In this document: piece after piece, positions 45,231-58,540 of the stretch
Layout: every line of letters begins with the position of its first letter
How positions within the stretch are numbered: the first letter of the stretch is position 1
DNA from: Chelonoidis abingdonii
Lineage: Eukaryota > Chordata > Testudines > Testudinidae
Assembly: GCF_003597395.2 (NCBI RefSeq)
Contig: NC_133770.1
Span: forward strand, 5,948,038-6,012,037
Direction: 5' to 3'
Length of the DNA stretch: 64,000 nucleotides
Translations under genes and position numbers: made by a program
Notes under the pieces: model-generated
Database searches by the model: none
What the model was told of the DNA's origin: nothing
What the model saw: only the letters and a program-made list of their open reading frames with translations

Positions 45231-48200
45231 GGGAAGACTGAAAATGTGCAGAAAGCTGGTTTTGTCAAAGGCCCAGTGTTCAAAGGTGTTGCTTCTAGCC
45301 GCTTTTTGCCCAAAGGCACCAAGACAAAGGTTAACCTTGAGGAACAAGGAAGACAGAAGGTGTCTTTCAGCTTTAGTTTAACAAAGAAAACCTTGCAGAA
45401 TAGATTTCTGACTGTTCTTGGAAATGAAAAACAGAATGAAACTCAGAACTCCCCAGCTACACCCCTTCCAACTGACTTTGCCCCCAAAATTAAAATGGAC
45501 CTTGGGGATACCTCTGGTTCAGCAGAAGAATCTTCACCACCAAAACCAAAGGTGGAATTGGGCAAGATCCATTTTAAGAAGCATCTGCTCAGTGTAACAG
45601 CAAAGCCACTGTCAGCTGCTGTAGCACCACCATCATCGCTAGCAGCTGTAGCACCAGCAGAAATACCAGCAGCAGCAGAATTGCCATTGACATCACCTCC
45701 GCTGCTCTCCCAAACAGCATCTCCACCACCACCAGTGCTAACAGCAGTAGCTTTTCCCCAACCACCTACAGCAGTATCAGTGACAGCAGCACCGCTTCTG
45801 CTACCACCTGTAGAATCAGAAGTCCAAACTTCAAAAGAGCTATCAAATGCAGTAGCAAAAGAAACTTTAGAACTGGACGTTAAACAGGATTCTGCATCTA
45901 ACAGTTCCGAAGAACATGTAACTCAAAATGTGTCTGAGCAAATGGAAATAACTTCACAGCAGGAAGATTCCCATATTGGGAAGGAGGAAGAAATTTCAAA
46001 CAGCTCAAGAAGTGTTTCTTTGTGCTCCAAAAAGCAGGGTTCTAAGAGGAAATTTTCTCAATCTGATGCCACGTTACTGGGTTCTGAATCTGATGAAGAT
46101 TCTATAAGGACTTCTTCAAGTCAGAGATCACATGAATTAAAAATATCAACAAGTACAGAAAAGGAAGGAGATCCAAAAAAGAGCTCAACTTCTCTCAAAA
46201 GTGAAGATTCGGTGAAATCTTCCTCACGATCTAAATCGGACAGAGATGAGAAACATTCTAGCCACTCAAAACCAGAGAGAGACTCTAGGTATATGTCCTC
46301 CCGGTCTAGGTCAGACAGGGACAGAAGACGGAGCAGGTCTCATTCTCGTTCTAGGTCTGACAGAGGTTCTAGAACCAGCTCATCCTATTCAAGATCAGAA
46401 CGCTCTCATTATTATGAATCTGACCGAAGATACCATAGAAGTTCCCCTTACAGAGAGAGGACAAGGTATTCACGTTCTTACACAGATAGCAGGACAAGAG
46501 AGAGTTCTGATTCAGAAGATGAGTATAGGAGGACCCATTCCAAGTCTAGTGACTCAAGACGTACGTCATCTCATTCTTCCTCATACAGGGATTCTAGAAC
46601 TTCTTCCTACTCTAAATCAGACCGGGACAGCAAAACAGAGTCTTCTTATGCTGAAACAGAGAGGAGAGGAAAGTCTTCAAAATCAGATAGAGAATCAAAA
46701 AGGACTTCAGAAAGTGAAGTATCAAAAAGATGTTCTCCCCTTAATGAGCTGGGTTATCGAAGGGGGTCATCCCATTCTAAACCTGATAGTAATGTGAACT
46801 CTTCCCATTATAAGTACACCCCTACAAAGACTTCTGCACCAAAGTCTGATAAGTCTAAAAGTTCTTTCTGTTGTACAGAATCAGTTGAAGTCAAACAGCA
46901 GTCTAATTCTTTAGATTTAGAGACACCTTGTCTAAAAAGCAATGAGTTGAGAATGACTATTATAAAAAAGTTTGAAAGGGAAAAGACGGTTTCTCCATTC
47001 AGTCAATTAAATGATTCACCTACTTTTAAAAAGCTAGATGAATCAAAAGATGGTTCTCCTAATTTGAAGTCTGAACTTATAGGAAATGATTGCCATGACA
47101 GTATTAAGGAACCAGAAAATTTAATAAAAGTAAAACGCGATCAATTAAGAACTTATTGTCCCATAGAACTGAATATAAATGGGTCCCCAAAGGGTAGATC
47201 TGATGACTTGGCAACTTTCTGTGTCTCCAAAACAGAGGATATTGCAATGTCTTTTGATGATAGTCTAGGTAGATCAGAGGAATCACCATTGATAAAAAGT
47301 AATAAATTTTGTGTGTTGCCATCTAATGGATTTCAAAGTGTATATAAATCTAAAGAACAAGATTTGAATGATTCTCATATACAGTCTAATGAATTCAACA
47401 GCTCATTTAAAGAAAGAGAGGCTCCAGTTCCTTCAGAGCAAGATGAAGTTATTTCTTCTCCTGTTACGAATGTAGATCATTCTGAAATGTTAGTTAAAAA
47501 ATTGGATAATCTGGGAACTCCTTGTAACAGAACCAAAGATTCAGACTTTTGCTACATTTCAGATGATACTAGTCCTTCTTTGTATCATTCAGAAGTTGAA
47601 ATTGAAGTTGAGCCCACTGATATAAAAGTTACTCAAGAAACTTTAATGGACATTCATGTAGAGCCACAAACGGTGACATGTGATTATAAAAACACGGAGG
47701 ATCAAAATTCAACGAAGTCTGCATGTGAAGATGAACTATATGATATTAGTTCCTCCCATGAGCCAAGCCTAACAGTAGATAGTTTAAGCAGAGATTCTTC
47801 CCAAGAAGAATGCTCCCTGGAAATCAAATCAGACAATGAAATTATTACACCACAACCAGAGGAAAACCTTGCTTCCAGATTGGATAGAGCCATGCAGAAT
47901 GAAAGTGAAGAATGCTTGCAACATTCTGAAACTGAGATGATGATTGAATTAGATGCCCAGCAAATTGGTCCTGATTTAGAAAAAGGAAAACCATCATTTA
48001 AAAATGAGCATTCATATTATTTAGAAGTACCAGTAGAACACTTAGAAAAAGAGAAACCAGTTGAGGAAAGTTCTACCATCTTCACTGAAAAAATCAGGTC
48101 TGATTTTAAGGACCAGTCTCTGGAAGTCTCAGTTGGCAATGATGAAGAAAATGAGTCAGTGGTGGTTTCTGCTTTTTCAGAGGCTTTGTTTCCATCTTGT

Positions 48201-49681
48201 GATGTCATTGTGACTGCAGAAGAAACAGAAACTGTAGTTCAAGCTGCCACCTGTGACAGTAGTGGCAATACTTCTGAATTCATTTCTACTCATAACGATG
48301 ATTATTCTGATACGGCAGAAAGTGAGAGTGAGCAGGACAGTGAAGAAAGCGATACAGAGGATTCTGATGACAGTGTTCCAAGGAACCGTCTTCAGTCAGT
48401 TGTGGTGGTTCCTAAGAATTCCACTCTAAGTATGGAAGAAAGTAGTCCTTGTTCATCTCGGAGCAGCCAAGGTAATACACGTTACTCTGATAATTGGGAA
48501 GACGATAGGCCAGAGTCCAGCAAACCTTACTATGAAGAAAGATCAGAGAATACAGCAAATAAAAATGGTCCACATATTGAGAACAAGTGTTCTCCTTCTA
48601 GGGGGATGGACAGGAGTCTAGCTACATCTACTGAGCTGAATAGAAAGGAAGCTGAAGATCTCCAGCCTGATATTTCTCAGCCTCAGAGTGATGGAGTTGA
48701 TAGTACAAGTCAGACAGACCTAACACCAAATTCTAATGGCAAACCAAATCCAGATGAAAGAATATTGAAAGAATTGATGTCATTAGCTAGACCGCTTGGC
48801 AGACAGCAAGACGAGCAGCCATTTTGTTTTTCTGAGAGCTTTGAAAGTGCTGAAAATAAATCTAGGCACCAGACAAATTTTTCCAAGCCAGACAGCAGGC
48901 AAGGAAAGAGTGGGTTCAGTAATGTATCTGGTACAGGAGAGTTCTCCAGATTGGATGGTTTTCATTCAACAGAGGACTTGGGTAACCTGGGGTGGGACTT
49001 CTCTCAACCAGAGAAACCCAGTAGCACATACCAGCAGCCTGACAGCAGCTATGGAATGTACTCGGGTTACGTTTGCCAGCAGGGTTCAGGATCATACAGT
49101 GGCTCACAGAATTACTGGCAAGGCAATGGCTGTTGGGACCCAAGGTTTGGTAGTAGGCCCTCTGGAATTAATTATGAACGAATACAAGGGCAGGTACCAG
49201 ATTCCCTAACAGAGGACCACGAAGGGTATGAACAGGATGACAATTGGGATGATGATTGCAAAGCTCACTTTCCTAGCCAGGCAAGTAAATTTCATTCTCT
49301 CAGTGATAAAGAAAAGGGTTCTGTGCAGGCACATGAGATAAGCAGTAATTCGGCAAAGGAACCAACAGTTGTAAATGAGAAAAAAGAGCAGGCAAGCATT
49401 TTGGAAAAAAATGATGTGAAAGAGCGAGGACCACCAAAGAAAAGAAGGCAAGAATTAGAGAGTGACTCTGAGAGCGATGGAGACCCAAGAGAGAGAAAGA
49501 AAGTAAAAACAGATGGAGAAGGGGAGCAGTCGGAGTCCTTGCCTCAGGGTTCAGTAGTGGTTCGCCCACTGTGTATCATGGAAGAGTTCAGAGACCCACA
49601 ACGCTGGAAGGAGTGTGCCAAGCAAGGAAAAATGCCCTGCTACTTTGACCTTATTGAGGAAAATGTGTATTTAACAGAAAG
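45231..49681 (+). CDS. SETD2: SETD2 exon 3, giant exon (N-terminal disordered region)
   Basis: The exon is 4451 nt with no stop, phase 0 in and phase 2 out. The acceptor is TTTTTATTGCAG at 45219-45230 and the donor AAAG|GTAACT at 49682. It encodes residues 19-1501 and two bases of Arg1502. It opens with the conserved block GKTENVQKAGFVKGP and KGVASSRFLPKGTKTKVNLE. A Pro/Ala/Val-rich stretch (about residues 139-218) is followed by a Ser/Arg- and Ser/Asp-rich region (about 340-520, with RRSRSHSRSRSDRGSR), then a long acidic, Ser-rich middle and a conserved end with KKRRQELESDSESDG and RDPQRWKECAKQGKMPCYFD. This part of SETD2 is intrinsically disordered and known to influence protein stability and condensation. 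It comes before the AWS domain. A second + frame of 183 codons (46246-46797) and several minus frames are shadows. Confidence 0.97.
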
Positions 49682-51647
49682 GTAACTAATGGATTTTCAC
49701 CTGTTTGCTTCTAATAGTTTACATTTCAGTTTATCGAACATTTAGAAAGATACAACAATCTTCTCCGAGCAGTAGGAGAGTGATGAGAGAGAGGGAATAT
49801 CACATTTTCACCACTTAAGAAAGCTTTTCATAGAGAAGAGGAAGGATTAGCCATGAGAGGTGTGGAGAGAGAAGGTCAAGATTATCAGATTCACTGGCAG
49901 TCCGTAGAAACATGTTAGAGCAAAATGTAGCCAAATGGAGGGGTGATAGTCATAAGTGCTTGGAGGAATTTAGCTCCTGCTAGTATTAATTGGCTATGCT
50001 GGTTTAATTTTCACATGCAGTGCTTAAAAAAAAATTGGTTGTCTTTGCTGTTGAGTGGCCTGATAAGCTGAAGATTGAAAATTAGGGGTGCATTTGAGGC
50101 TGCTCAGGTCCATGCTAGTTAGCACTTATTATTCTCATACATCTCCGTGTACCCATGGCAGTTCATAAGAATGGTTTTCATTATTTTACCTCCCTTTTTG
50201 TTATATACCATTCATCTGAACTTCATGTGAGTATACAGGAGCCTGGAGCATATAGAAACTTCTCTTCAGGGCTTGACATATCCATTTGCCTGTGGCCTCA
50301 GGCAACAGATTTTTTTTTCTCAGGACAGGTGAATGGCTGTCTTGACTGCAGGAAGAGAGGTTTTGCACTGTCAATGTGGGTTTTAAATGTTACATATGTA
50401 ACCACTTGTAAATAAAGAATATAATTTTAACACTCCCAGAATTGCAATCTGAATGTTTAAAAGATGACAGCTAATTGCAAATTATTTTATTTCCTGTTGC
50501 ATAGGAATATTTGATGTATTTTTACTATATCTTATCACTGAACCAGACATTCTGGTTTCCATGCTCTGGGAATGGCTAAAAACATGATGCTTCAGAGCCA
50601 GACATCCCTTCCCTCTCAGAAATGTCAGCACACAATTGTCTAGTGCTGTAAAGGAATGGGTATAAAAGTACTCTGGTGGCCCTCATGGCAATGAACTTAA
50701 ACTCTGAATTATTTGATTATAGTTAATTTATGTTATATGTAAACATTAATAATTTTGCCCTTTTGAAATCTAGCTGTGGTATGTAACTCAGCAGGTTTAC
50801 TGTATGATCTGCGAAATAATACTTAATTTCTTTTAAATATAATGGCCTGTATTTTCATCAAGTGATTCCTTGTTCTCATACAATTGGATGAGGTAATAAG
50901 TAGTACTTTATCATTCTTTTCATAGGTTTGAATACCTCAGCCAAGTTCTGTCCACTTGTTATCCTTTTTAGGACCCCCCCCCCCCCCAAAGGTCCCATTT
51001 ATGACACTATTTACGATTAGCGCCCTACAAGCTGTGTATCTTGCACTGTGATGCGAGAAACACAAATTTGATTCCCAGTCCTGCTCTCTGGTTCTTTAGG
51101 CTGCTGAAGGACAGCATGAACCCTGGGGCAGAAAGACTGTTTTGCCCCTGAAATACAGGTACAATCTTTCTGAAGACTTCCCCACATATCTCTTCTCCAT
51201 AAATTGTGGTGACTTGGAATGGTCTCTGCCTATCATTTGTGCCAGCCTAGCTCAGGCTAATTTCTATAAAGATTTTAAGATTTATTCCTTTGAAAATTCT
51301 ATTCTTACCCTGCACTGAAAAAACTAAGCTAGAGTTTTACCATTACTCAGCGTGTAGCTGCAATGAAATTAAAGTAGGACTGTGCATTAAAAAGAGGTGG
51401 AGAATACTTAAATTGCATTAACATCTTGATAGTCTTTTCTGAATATTGCATCTCGTCATGAACTTACCAAAAATAATGCTCCTGACTGCTCTTACATCCT
51501 GTTGATGTAAACTGAATAGTTGAACAGTGATTTCTAAAAGGCAAATCAATTTTAGTCCAGTAGCAAATGATAAAGATTGAGTTAATTTTAGATGGAGTGA
51601 TTTTTGTCTATATGGGTATGTTATAATGCTGCCTTAACCTCCCCCAG
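49682..51647 (+). other. SETD2: SETD2 intron 3 (2.0 kb)
   Basis: GTAACT donor and CTTAACCTCCCCCAG acceptor. It holds a poly-C run at 50976-50987 and, at 51010-51115, a stretch with ACAAATTTGATTCCCAGT that could be a very decayed tRNA-derived SINE (B-box-like). No exon is seen. Confidence 0.75.
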
Positions 51648-51779
51648 GAAGAAGAACAAATCCCATCGTGATATCAAGCGAATGCAGTGTGAATGTCCAC
51701 CTCTTTCCAAAGAAGAGAGAGCTCAAGGGGAGGTAGCTTGTGGTGAAGATTGTCTCAATCGCCTGCTCATGATAGAATG
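51648..51779 (+). CDS. SETD2: SETD2 exon 4 (start of AWS domain)
   Basis: The exon is 132 nt (1 + 43 codons + 2). It encodes KKNKSHRDIKRMQCEC and continues to CGEDCLNRLLMIE, residues 1503-1545, with Cys1546 split across the junction. Zinc-binding Cys residues of the AWS domain are visible at 1516, 1518, 1533, 1537 and 1546. The donor is ATG|GTAAGT at 51780. The AWS domain packs against SET and is needed for methyltransferase activity in this family (ASH1/NSD/SETD2). Confidence 0.97.
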
Positions 51780-53380
51780 GTAAGTACTCTTTGGTGAGAT
51801 GTCAAAACTGAGCTCTTTCCCTGGCATCGAGTATCAGAAGACACCAAGTTTATCTTTGTGTTGCTGTTTGCAGTGACATATATTCGTACGTTGGCCTTTC
51901 TCTTTGGAGATCAAAATTTAAATCCTAATGTAGGGCTTGTGAATCAGTGTAGTAGTCTCATACTCATCTCTGAGCCTATCACAAAAGCACTGAAGTATCT
52001 GCCCAGGAGGCTCAATGCACTGCAGCCTAGGCTTGAGGGAGGCAGGAATGGGGGAGGTGTAGCTTTCCAGGCTGCTGCCTTGTTTTTCAGTTTTTTCCTC
52101 TGTTGCCTACCTCTCCTCTCTCACTAGGCTCTTATCAGGCTCTTTCCTTCCCCTTTATCTTGAGTCCTCTTGCTCGGAAGAAAGAGGCAGCAGGGCTGAG
52201 ACAGCTGCTGCTCCATGTTTTCAGTTGGCAGGAGGCAAAGAACTGGGCAAAAGGAGCTGCACTAACAGCTGACTGGCAATCAGATTTGCTTCTTCATAGG
52301 TGGAGACATAATGATTGTTACCAAGTAAGATGGGAGAAGAGAGATGAATGATATGGACCTTGTAGTATCTAAGACCCTGGATCTCTGATCAGTCCAAGCT
52401 CTAGAGCAAGGGCAGGCAAACTTTCTGGCCTGAGGGCCACATCGGGTTTCGGAAATTGCATGGGAGGCTGTGCCTCCCCAAACAGCCCGGCGTGGCCCGG
52501 CCTTGCCCCCTATCTGATCCCCCCCCTGCTGCTTGTCCTCTGACGTCCCCCTCCCCCTCAGACTCCTGCCCCTTTCACCCTCCCCCCTGGTTCCCTGACA
52601 GTCCCCCTCCCCTCCCGGGACCCTTGCCCCATCCATCCCCCCACTCCCTGTCCCCTGACTGCCACCTCTAACCCCTCATCCAACCCCCCCTTCTTGACTC
52701 CGCCCCCCACCAGTACCGCTGCCCCCATTCAACCCCATTCCCCACCCTCTGACTGCCCTGACCCCTATCCACACCGCCACCCCCTGACCACTACCCCTGC
52801 CCTCTATCCGACCCCATCTGCTCCCTGCCCCTTTACCACACTGCCTGGAGCACCAGCAGCTGGTGGTGCTACAGTCGCGCCGTCCGGCTGGAGCCAGCCA
52901 CACCAACGCATCTCAGAGCACCGGGTCAGACCGGGATCTGGAGCTGCACTGACCTGGGAGCTTGCAGCCCTGCCACCCAGAGTATTGCGCTGGTGGCACA
53001 GTGAGCTGAGGCTGCAGGGAAGGGGCTGGGGGCTAGCCTCCTGGGCCAAGAGGGTCCCGCAGGCTGTAGTTTGCCCACCTCTGCTCTAGAGGCAGGGAAG
53101 GGGGCAGTCTCTTAGGAAGAAGCCATATAAAATATACAGGACAGATGCCAGTATGTTGGTTTAATCACAGTAACACTGCGGATCTAAAGAAATCTTAGTC
53201 TAAATATAAACCGTTTGAACATTGCTTGTCAGGCGGTTATACTTTGTAGTGAAATGTTGGTGGGTTTTGCACTGAACTTATTATTTATTGGTTCATGTCG
53301 ATTTCCCAGCTATTTCCCACGCTGCTTCTGTTGTCACTGCCAACCCACTGGGAGTTGATTGTTCTGTTTCCTCTACTCAG
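51780..53380 (+). other. SETD2: SETD2 intron 4 (1.6 kb)
   Basis: GTAAGT donor and CCTCTACTCAG acceptor. Apart from the hAT element at 52407-53083, nothing could be assigned. Confidence 0.8.
52407..53083. mobile_element. 677-bp hAT-type element with perfect 8-bp duplication
   Basis: The left end CAAGGGCAGGCAAACT and the right end AGTTTGCCCACCTCTG form a 16-bp imperfect inverted repeat. CTCTAGAG occurs immediately before (52399-52406) and after (53084-53091), an exact 8-bp target duplication that is itself a palindrome. The inside carries a long C-rich pyrimidine tract (about 52500-52860), then G+C-rich unique sequence. It has no transposase frame, so it is a non-autonomous copy. Overlapping Pro-rich frames on + (52456-52671, 52694-53089) come from the C-rich tract. 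Confidence 0.9.
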
Positions 53381-53509
53381 TTCTTCCAGGTGCCCAAATG
53401 GGGACTACTGTTCCAACAGGCGGTTCCAGAGGAAACAGCATGCAGATGTTGAAGTGATCCTAACTGAGAAAAAAGGCTGGGGACTGAGAGCTGCCAAAGA
53501 TCTCCCATC
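53381..53509 (+). CDS. SETD2: SETD2 exon 5 (end of AWS, start of SET)
   Basis: The exon is 129 nt (1 + 42 codons + 2). It encodes [20 protein letters not shown] followed by [20 protein letters not shown], residues 1546-1588, with Ser1589 split. Cys1550 and Cys1556 complete the AWS zinc cluster. GWGLRA (1578-1583) is the SET N-terminal motif that contacts S-adenosylmethionine. The donor is ATC|GTAAGG at 53510. Confidence 0.97.
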
Positions 53510-53639
53510 GTAAGGCTTTCCTCTTCATGTGACCTTTAATTGAGTTATTTCTCAACAAATAGCTAGATACTATAGCCAGTACTCCATTCTTGTCCTCCTT
53601 GGCCTCTGTTTCTCCTACTGTTTGTCACATACTCCTTGA

Positions 53640-54410
53640 AATCTTGTGCTCTCTTTTTGTGACTCTGTTTCCTACTATCTCACCTCCCCTCTGATCACTC
53701 TTTGGATACTTTGTTGGTTCTTCGTCCTCCCTCTCCTTGTGTGTGTGTGTGGGGGGTCCCCACAGGAATTGGCTCTTGGTCCTCTCCCCTCTTTCCTTTA
53801 TAAGCCTATGTCTGGGTAATCCCATCTGCTCATGTGCTTTTAACTACCATTTTTACACTGATGATTCAGGGGTCTGACTTTCCATGCTTAACTTGTCTAC
53901 CTCTAGCTAATCCCACATCACAGCCTGCTTGACATTTAAACTTAAGGTGGCCAAAACTGAACTCCTGATCTGTCCACTGAAATCCTCTCTATTCCCCTTA
54001 ATTTTCTGACTGTAACTACACCACCATCCTTGTGGCTGAGACCAATTACATGGGAGACATCTTTGACTTCTCTCGCTGAACTGATCTGTAAGGCCGCAGT
54101 CATATTACATCCTTCATATCTCCCCTCCACACCCAGCTCTGCTGTAATGCTTTTGAGAAATCAGCCATTTAATGATGGCAGATGGGGGTATTGCTGGTAC
54201 TTATTTGTTGTAAACCTACATTTATTTTAACTATATCTCTCTCTCCCCACCCCAACACACACACACCCCTTGTTACTTCTTTAAGTTTGGAAACTCTGTG
54301 GGGCAAAGGCCATGGATTCATGTGTTTGTACAGTGCCTAGTGCAAAAGGGCTCCAGTCCTTATCAGGGCCTACAGGCATGATTGTAATACAAATCTATTA
54401 TAATAGTGCC
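53640..54410 (+). mobile_element. L2-like LINE fragment, RT region and 3' tail
   Basis: 53765-53880 reads like the reverse-transcriptase catalytic region, with a LGPLLSSF-type phrase, 'NPICSCAFNYHFY' and a YTDD in place of YADD. 53938-54060 reads like the next RT block (VAKTELLICP). 54275-54405 reads like a LINE 3' tail (TGGGGCAAAGGCCATGGATT, GTACAGTGCCTAGTGCAAAA, TTGTAATACAAAT). It is heavily frameshifted. Assignment to L2 rather than L3/CR1 is from memory of the motif order. Confidence 0.6.
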
Positions 54411-57400
54411 AAGAGACCCCCGATTAGTATTGGAGCCAAGTTGTAAAAGATGCTGTGCAGAGTTACAGGCCCGGCCCTGAAGAGCCTTCATTCACAGGTG
54501 TAACAAAGTATGGTACTCAGAAGAAAGACAAGGAGAAGAGTAATGGGAGGCATATGCTTTTATATAAGTGAAATATGCACAGCTAGGTGGTTTCAGGCCA
54601 GTTAAATTTTCTTAAAATATATCTGAGACGTCCCTACTGGCACTCTACCAACTTAGGATTTGGCTGTTTCCCACAAGCACAGTAGAAAGGAGTTAGGGAG
54701 TGGGGGGAGCACTGACGTGAGGACAGGATAGTGTCTGCGTAGACTAGTTTAGGGCAGGTACTCCATGCTAAAGAGACAGTTTGGAAGAAGTTGCAAGGGT
54801 ACTTATGGGGGAAGCAGACAAAATGGTCTGTGAAGGAGGCAGGGGGAGACTTCATTAGAGACAAAAGTGGATAAGTAGGGAGAGGGTAAGTTGTAATGGC
54901 CTTAAAGGTAAATTCTGTGCTTAAATACTTGGATACATTTTCCTGACTGCTTATTTAGTTTAGACAGCATCATTTCCCCCCCCTCTAAATATATTTCATA
55001 TCCTTTCAGAATCTAAAGAGAAAATTCAAGTGTTTCTCTATAGAATGTGGTAGGTAGATTTTCTCCTGCAAAACCTTTTGTAGTTGCACACTTGGTTGTC
55101 TGAAGAGCCAGTGTTGTGCATTGGCAATTGCATCAGGCTCTGAAATTTGCTATTCAAAAGTCCGTGAAAGGGAGCAGTAAATCTGTTTTTTGTCTCAAGT
55201 GCATGTGACTTTGGGAAGTTTTAGATGACTGTGCCTTGTATTTTGCTATGCAACGATCTTCTGGTGTCTTGGAGTTTTTAGTATGTTCCCTTGGAAATTC
55301 TGGTTCTTTGCTAGTTTTTAACAAGAGGGCACATTTGGTCTTGTAGCAACTAGAAATATTGCTGTCCTCTCAATTATATGAGCTTTTGCATGAGGAAGAC
55401 GGAGGGAGTTTTAATGTGAAGCAGTCCTTCACAAATGAGCCACAATAGTGCTTAAAATGTAGCGAAAGCTGAGCAGCATATTTAAAGCAATATGTTTAAC
55501 TGGCGACTTCTGTACTGAAAGTCCATGTGAAAGGTAAATAACCAGTCTTTCAAAGCTATGGTTATCTTATGTATTGATTATTGAGAGTAGTCACAATCGA
55601 TCCTCACTTGTACAGAGCTTTGATAAGGATGAGCTTGAGAGGTGTGACAGTGGCTAGCAAATCAGTTATGAGGTTGCAGTGTAATATAGTATCAAAAATA
55701 ATTTTGATTGATTCTGGCCTGGATATGCAAAGGCATCACAGTTTAGACCCTCACAGCTGTCCCAGAGGTGTGTCTCTCTACATCTTTGGGAATAGTGGAT
55801 TTGGTACTGGGCTCCTCCATATTAGAGAATGGATGTAAACTGGGGAGGAGTTCAGAGAGGAGCAGCAAAATATTGAGGAGACAGGACTGACTTGGGATGA
55901 CTTGGGAGGAAAAATGTAAAGAAGGAAGTCTGTATAGTTTGGCACAGTAACGCTGAAGGTGAAAGGGACATAAACCCAGGAGCTGGGTTGGCCCAGCCTG
56001 GTTTGCAGCTGGTTTTAGTGCAGGCACTCTTTTTTAGCTCAGTGCTGCTGTTTTTCTCCTCACTGTGCTCCCATGCCCTGATGGTAGCACTGCTGCCACA
56101 TCCTAGAGTCAATGATTCTGAGTTCAGAGTTGTGCTGAAGCATAAAAGCCCAACAGAAAGTGCAGTCAGGACTGTAGAAGGTAAAAGAGCTAGCTGGAGC
56201 AATAGAGCGTCCATCTGAAAACTGCTACCGACTTCCCAGGGGGGCTGAGTTCTGCCTCATTGTACCCACCCCCGACAGAGGCAAGGAAAAACCCAGCTAC
56301 TTCATGAGAGAATCATGTGATGGTGTCTAGGTGATCTCAGTTGTGGAATACAGGAGTTGGGGCTTTCTGAGGTACCGGGGCCTGGTTTATTGGATAAACG
56401 GGGCAGAGGAGATGGAATAGAGGAGCCTGACTTATGAACACAGGCTCTTAGAAGAGATGGGTAACAGACGTGAGTTGAGATATAGATGGGCTAGACTACA
56501 GATTACAGGAGTTCAGGTCCACGCTTTGGTGTAGCAAGTGAGGAATGTTCAATTCAAGTGGAGCTCAAGAGGGTACCGTCACTTCCTCCCCATTGTCCCC
56601 CTCTTCATGATCTATCCTTTGATGTTTGCAGGCTATGAAGCTCTAGGGAGTGAAAGGAATTTTTTAGGATGTGATGAGAAAGTGTAACGGGGATTAGTGG
56701 GATGACGTTAAGAAAAGGAAAATTAAGGGAAATATCAGGAAAAAATTCTCGACAGTGCAACCTACCTGCCAGAGGAAGTGTGGAAAGCCTGAAGCATTTC
56801 AAGCCAGATTGGTTAAAGGTTGTAGTTAAGGTTAAAGCCAGTTTTCTGCTTGGAACTTGACTTTTCTAAGTGCTCTAAAACCTACAAGTTACTCAGATTG
56901 ACTTGAAATTTGATGTGCCTCATGAGGGACACCAGGTTCTCTTACTGATCCAAATTTGGAGACCATTTTGGAAATCAAGGCCCTCCTGATATACAGTGCC
57001 CTTCCCCCCCCCCCCATCTCCCAAAATTCCAGCTTACTTAAAGTGGAGAGAATTTGGCAACCTTTTTTGCTTACAGATTGAGATCAAACCAAGGCTTACG
57101 TCATTGCACCAGGGTCTCCAACACTCAAGGGTTGCCCCAATAGAGTGCCTAGCACTCACCAGCCCTTTGAGGGAAATCAAATTAAAACATTAGTTGAAAA
57201 AGAGTTTGCTTCTCTTTTTCAGCTTATTGCAAGACTCACGACTTGTGCTTATTCTCACTCCTAATAGACTACACAGAGCAGGCCCAGACAGAGGCGTTAA
57301 CAGGATTGTTAGCCTTCAAAATTTCACACTAGCAGGATAGCTCAAGAGAATAAGCAGTCCTTTGAATCTGACCTATCTAGTGCCTGTTTGAGTCCTACTT

Positions 57401-58355
57401 TGATCAGAAATCTGGAAAAGATTGGGAAGCATATTGTTAAAATCTTTCTCTGCCAGGGTTTTTTATTTTGTGGAAACGTAATCAAAGGTTTTTTTTGGGG
57501 GGGGGGGGGGGGGCGGGCGGAATGGGACAAAAAACTCCACACTAGCCATAAGGAGAGGCATTTTAGGAAGTGGAGGGTGTCCTACCCCTCTGCAGGGGCC
57601 TGAGCCCCTGTCCCTGCCCACTGTGTGTTCTGGGATCTGGGGGACCCTGTTCCACTTGGGGTATCTGAATCCATCTCCCTGCCCCTCTATGTGGGCTGGG
57701 ATCAGTAGTGGGAGTGGTGAAGGTAATGCATATTTAAATATCTGAAATCCAGGAAATGAATAGGTCAGATACATATCGCTAGAATGTGTGGAGTTGGGAC
57801 CTGGTTTGGAGGAGGGATGGACTGGGTGGACCTGGGGCATGGCGGAGGAAGCCTGGCTGAAGCAGCAGCAGGAGTCCCAGGCTGGAGGTGGGCAGTGAGA
57901 GTGAGGGACCCAGCTGAGTGTGCAGCTCGGGCTACATAACCAAGATAGCGTGTGGCCCTCCAGTAAGCTGCTGCCTCTGATACAAGCAGCATAGGACAGG
58001 AGACAGCAAAGAGAAACTTCTTACATATTAATGGCTTTTACAGTGCCAGATAATGGCTTAATGGGATGGGAAGGGATAGCTGGAAATGTTGGGAGGGCTA
58101 CGTGTTGTGGGGAGTGATGGGGCAGGAGGTAGAGGCGAGAGAGGCACCATTCTTCTCTTATGCTTAAAATTACAGTAACAATCATATAATAAAACTGTCA
58201 AGGTTTTGGGACATAGACCATGGAGGAGATTTCTCTTACAGGACCCGTCAGCAGCCACATGCTGCAAACATTTCAAAGCACGGCCGTTATCACCATTCTA
58301 CTACAACAAAAGGTAGAAGAGTGGAGAGGATCATTGTGGAATCATGTAGCAATTA

Positions 58356-58540
58356 TGTGGTCTAGTGGCAAGACCTCTGGACTGAGACTATTCCTAGACG
58401 TGCCACTGGCCTGCTGGGTGACCTGGGGCATGTCACTTTGCCCCTCTGCACTCAGTTTCCCATTTGTAAAATGGAGGTAATGATCTACATTTCTTTGAGA
58501 TTTACTGGTTAAAAAAAGGCCTGTATAAAATCTAGGTCTT
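58356..58540 (+). mobile_element. MIR/CORE-type SINE
   Basis: GTGGTCTAGTGGCAAGACCT (tRNA-like head), TGCTGGGTGACCTGGGGCAT and GTCACTTTGCCCCTCTGCAC, then CAGTTTCCCATTTGTAAAAT, is the standard order of a MIR element, in + orientation. Confidence 0.75.

Noticed and set aside
46246..46797. 183-codon + strand frame overlapping SETD2 exon 3
   Set aside because: It lies in the +1 frame over the Ser/Arg-rich region, where AGA/TCA-type codons rarely give stops. It has no domain, and the real frame is the conserved SETD2 one.
56170..56260. Possible tRNA gene (A-box-like GAGCTAGCTGGAGCAATAGA)
   Set aside because: No acceptable B box or cloverleaf; at best a decayed SINE head.
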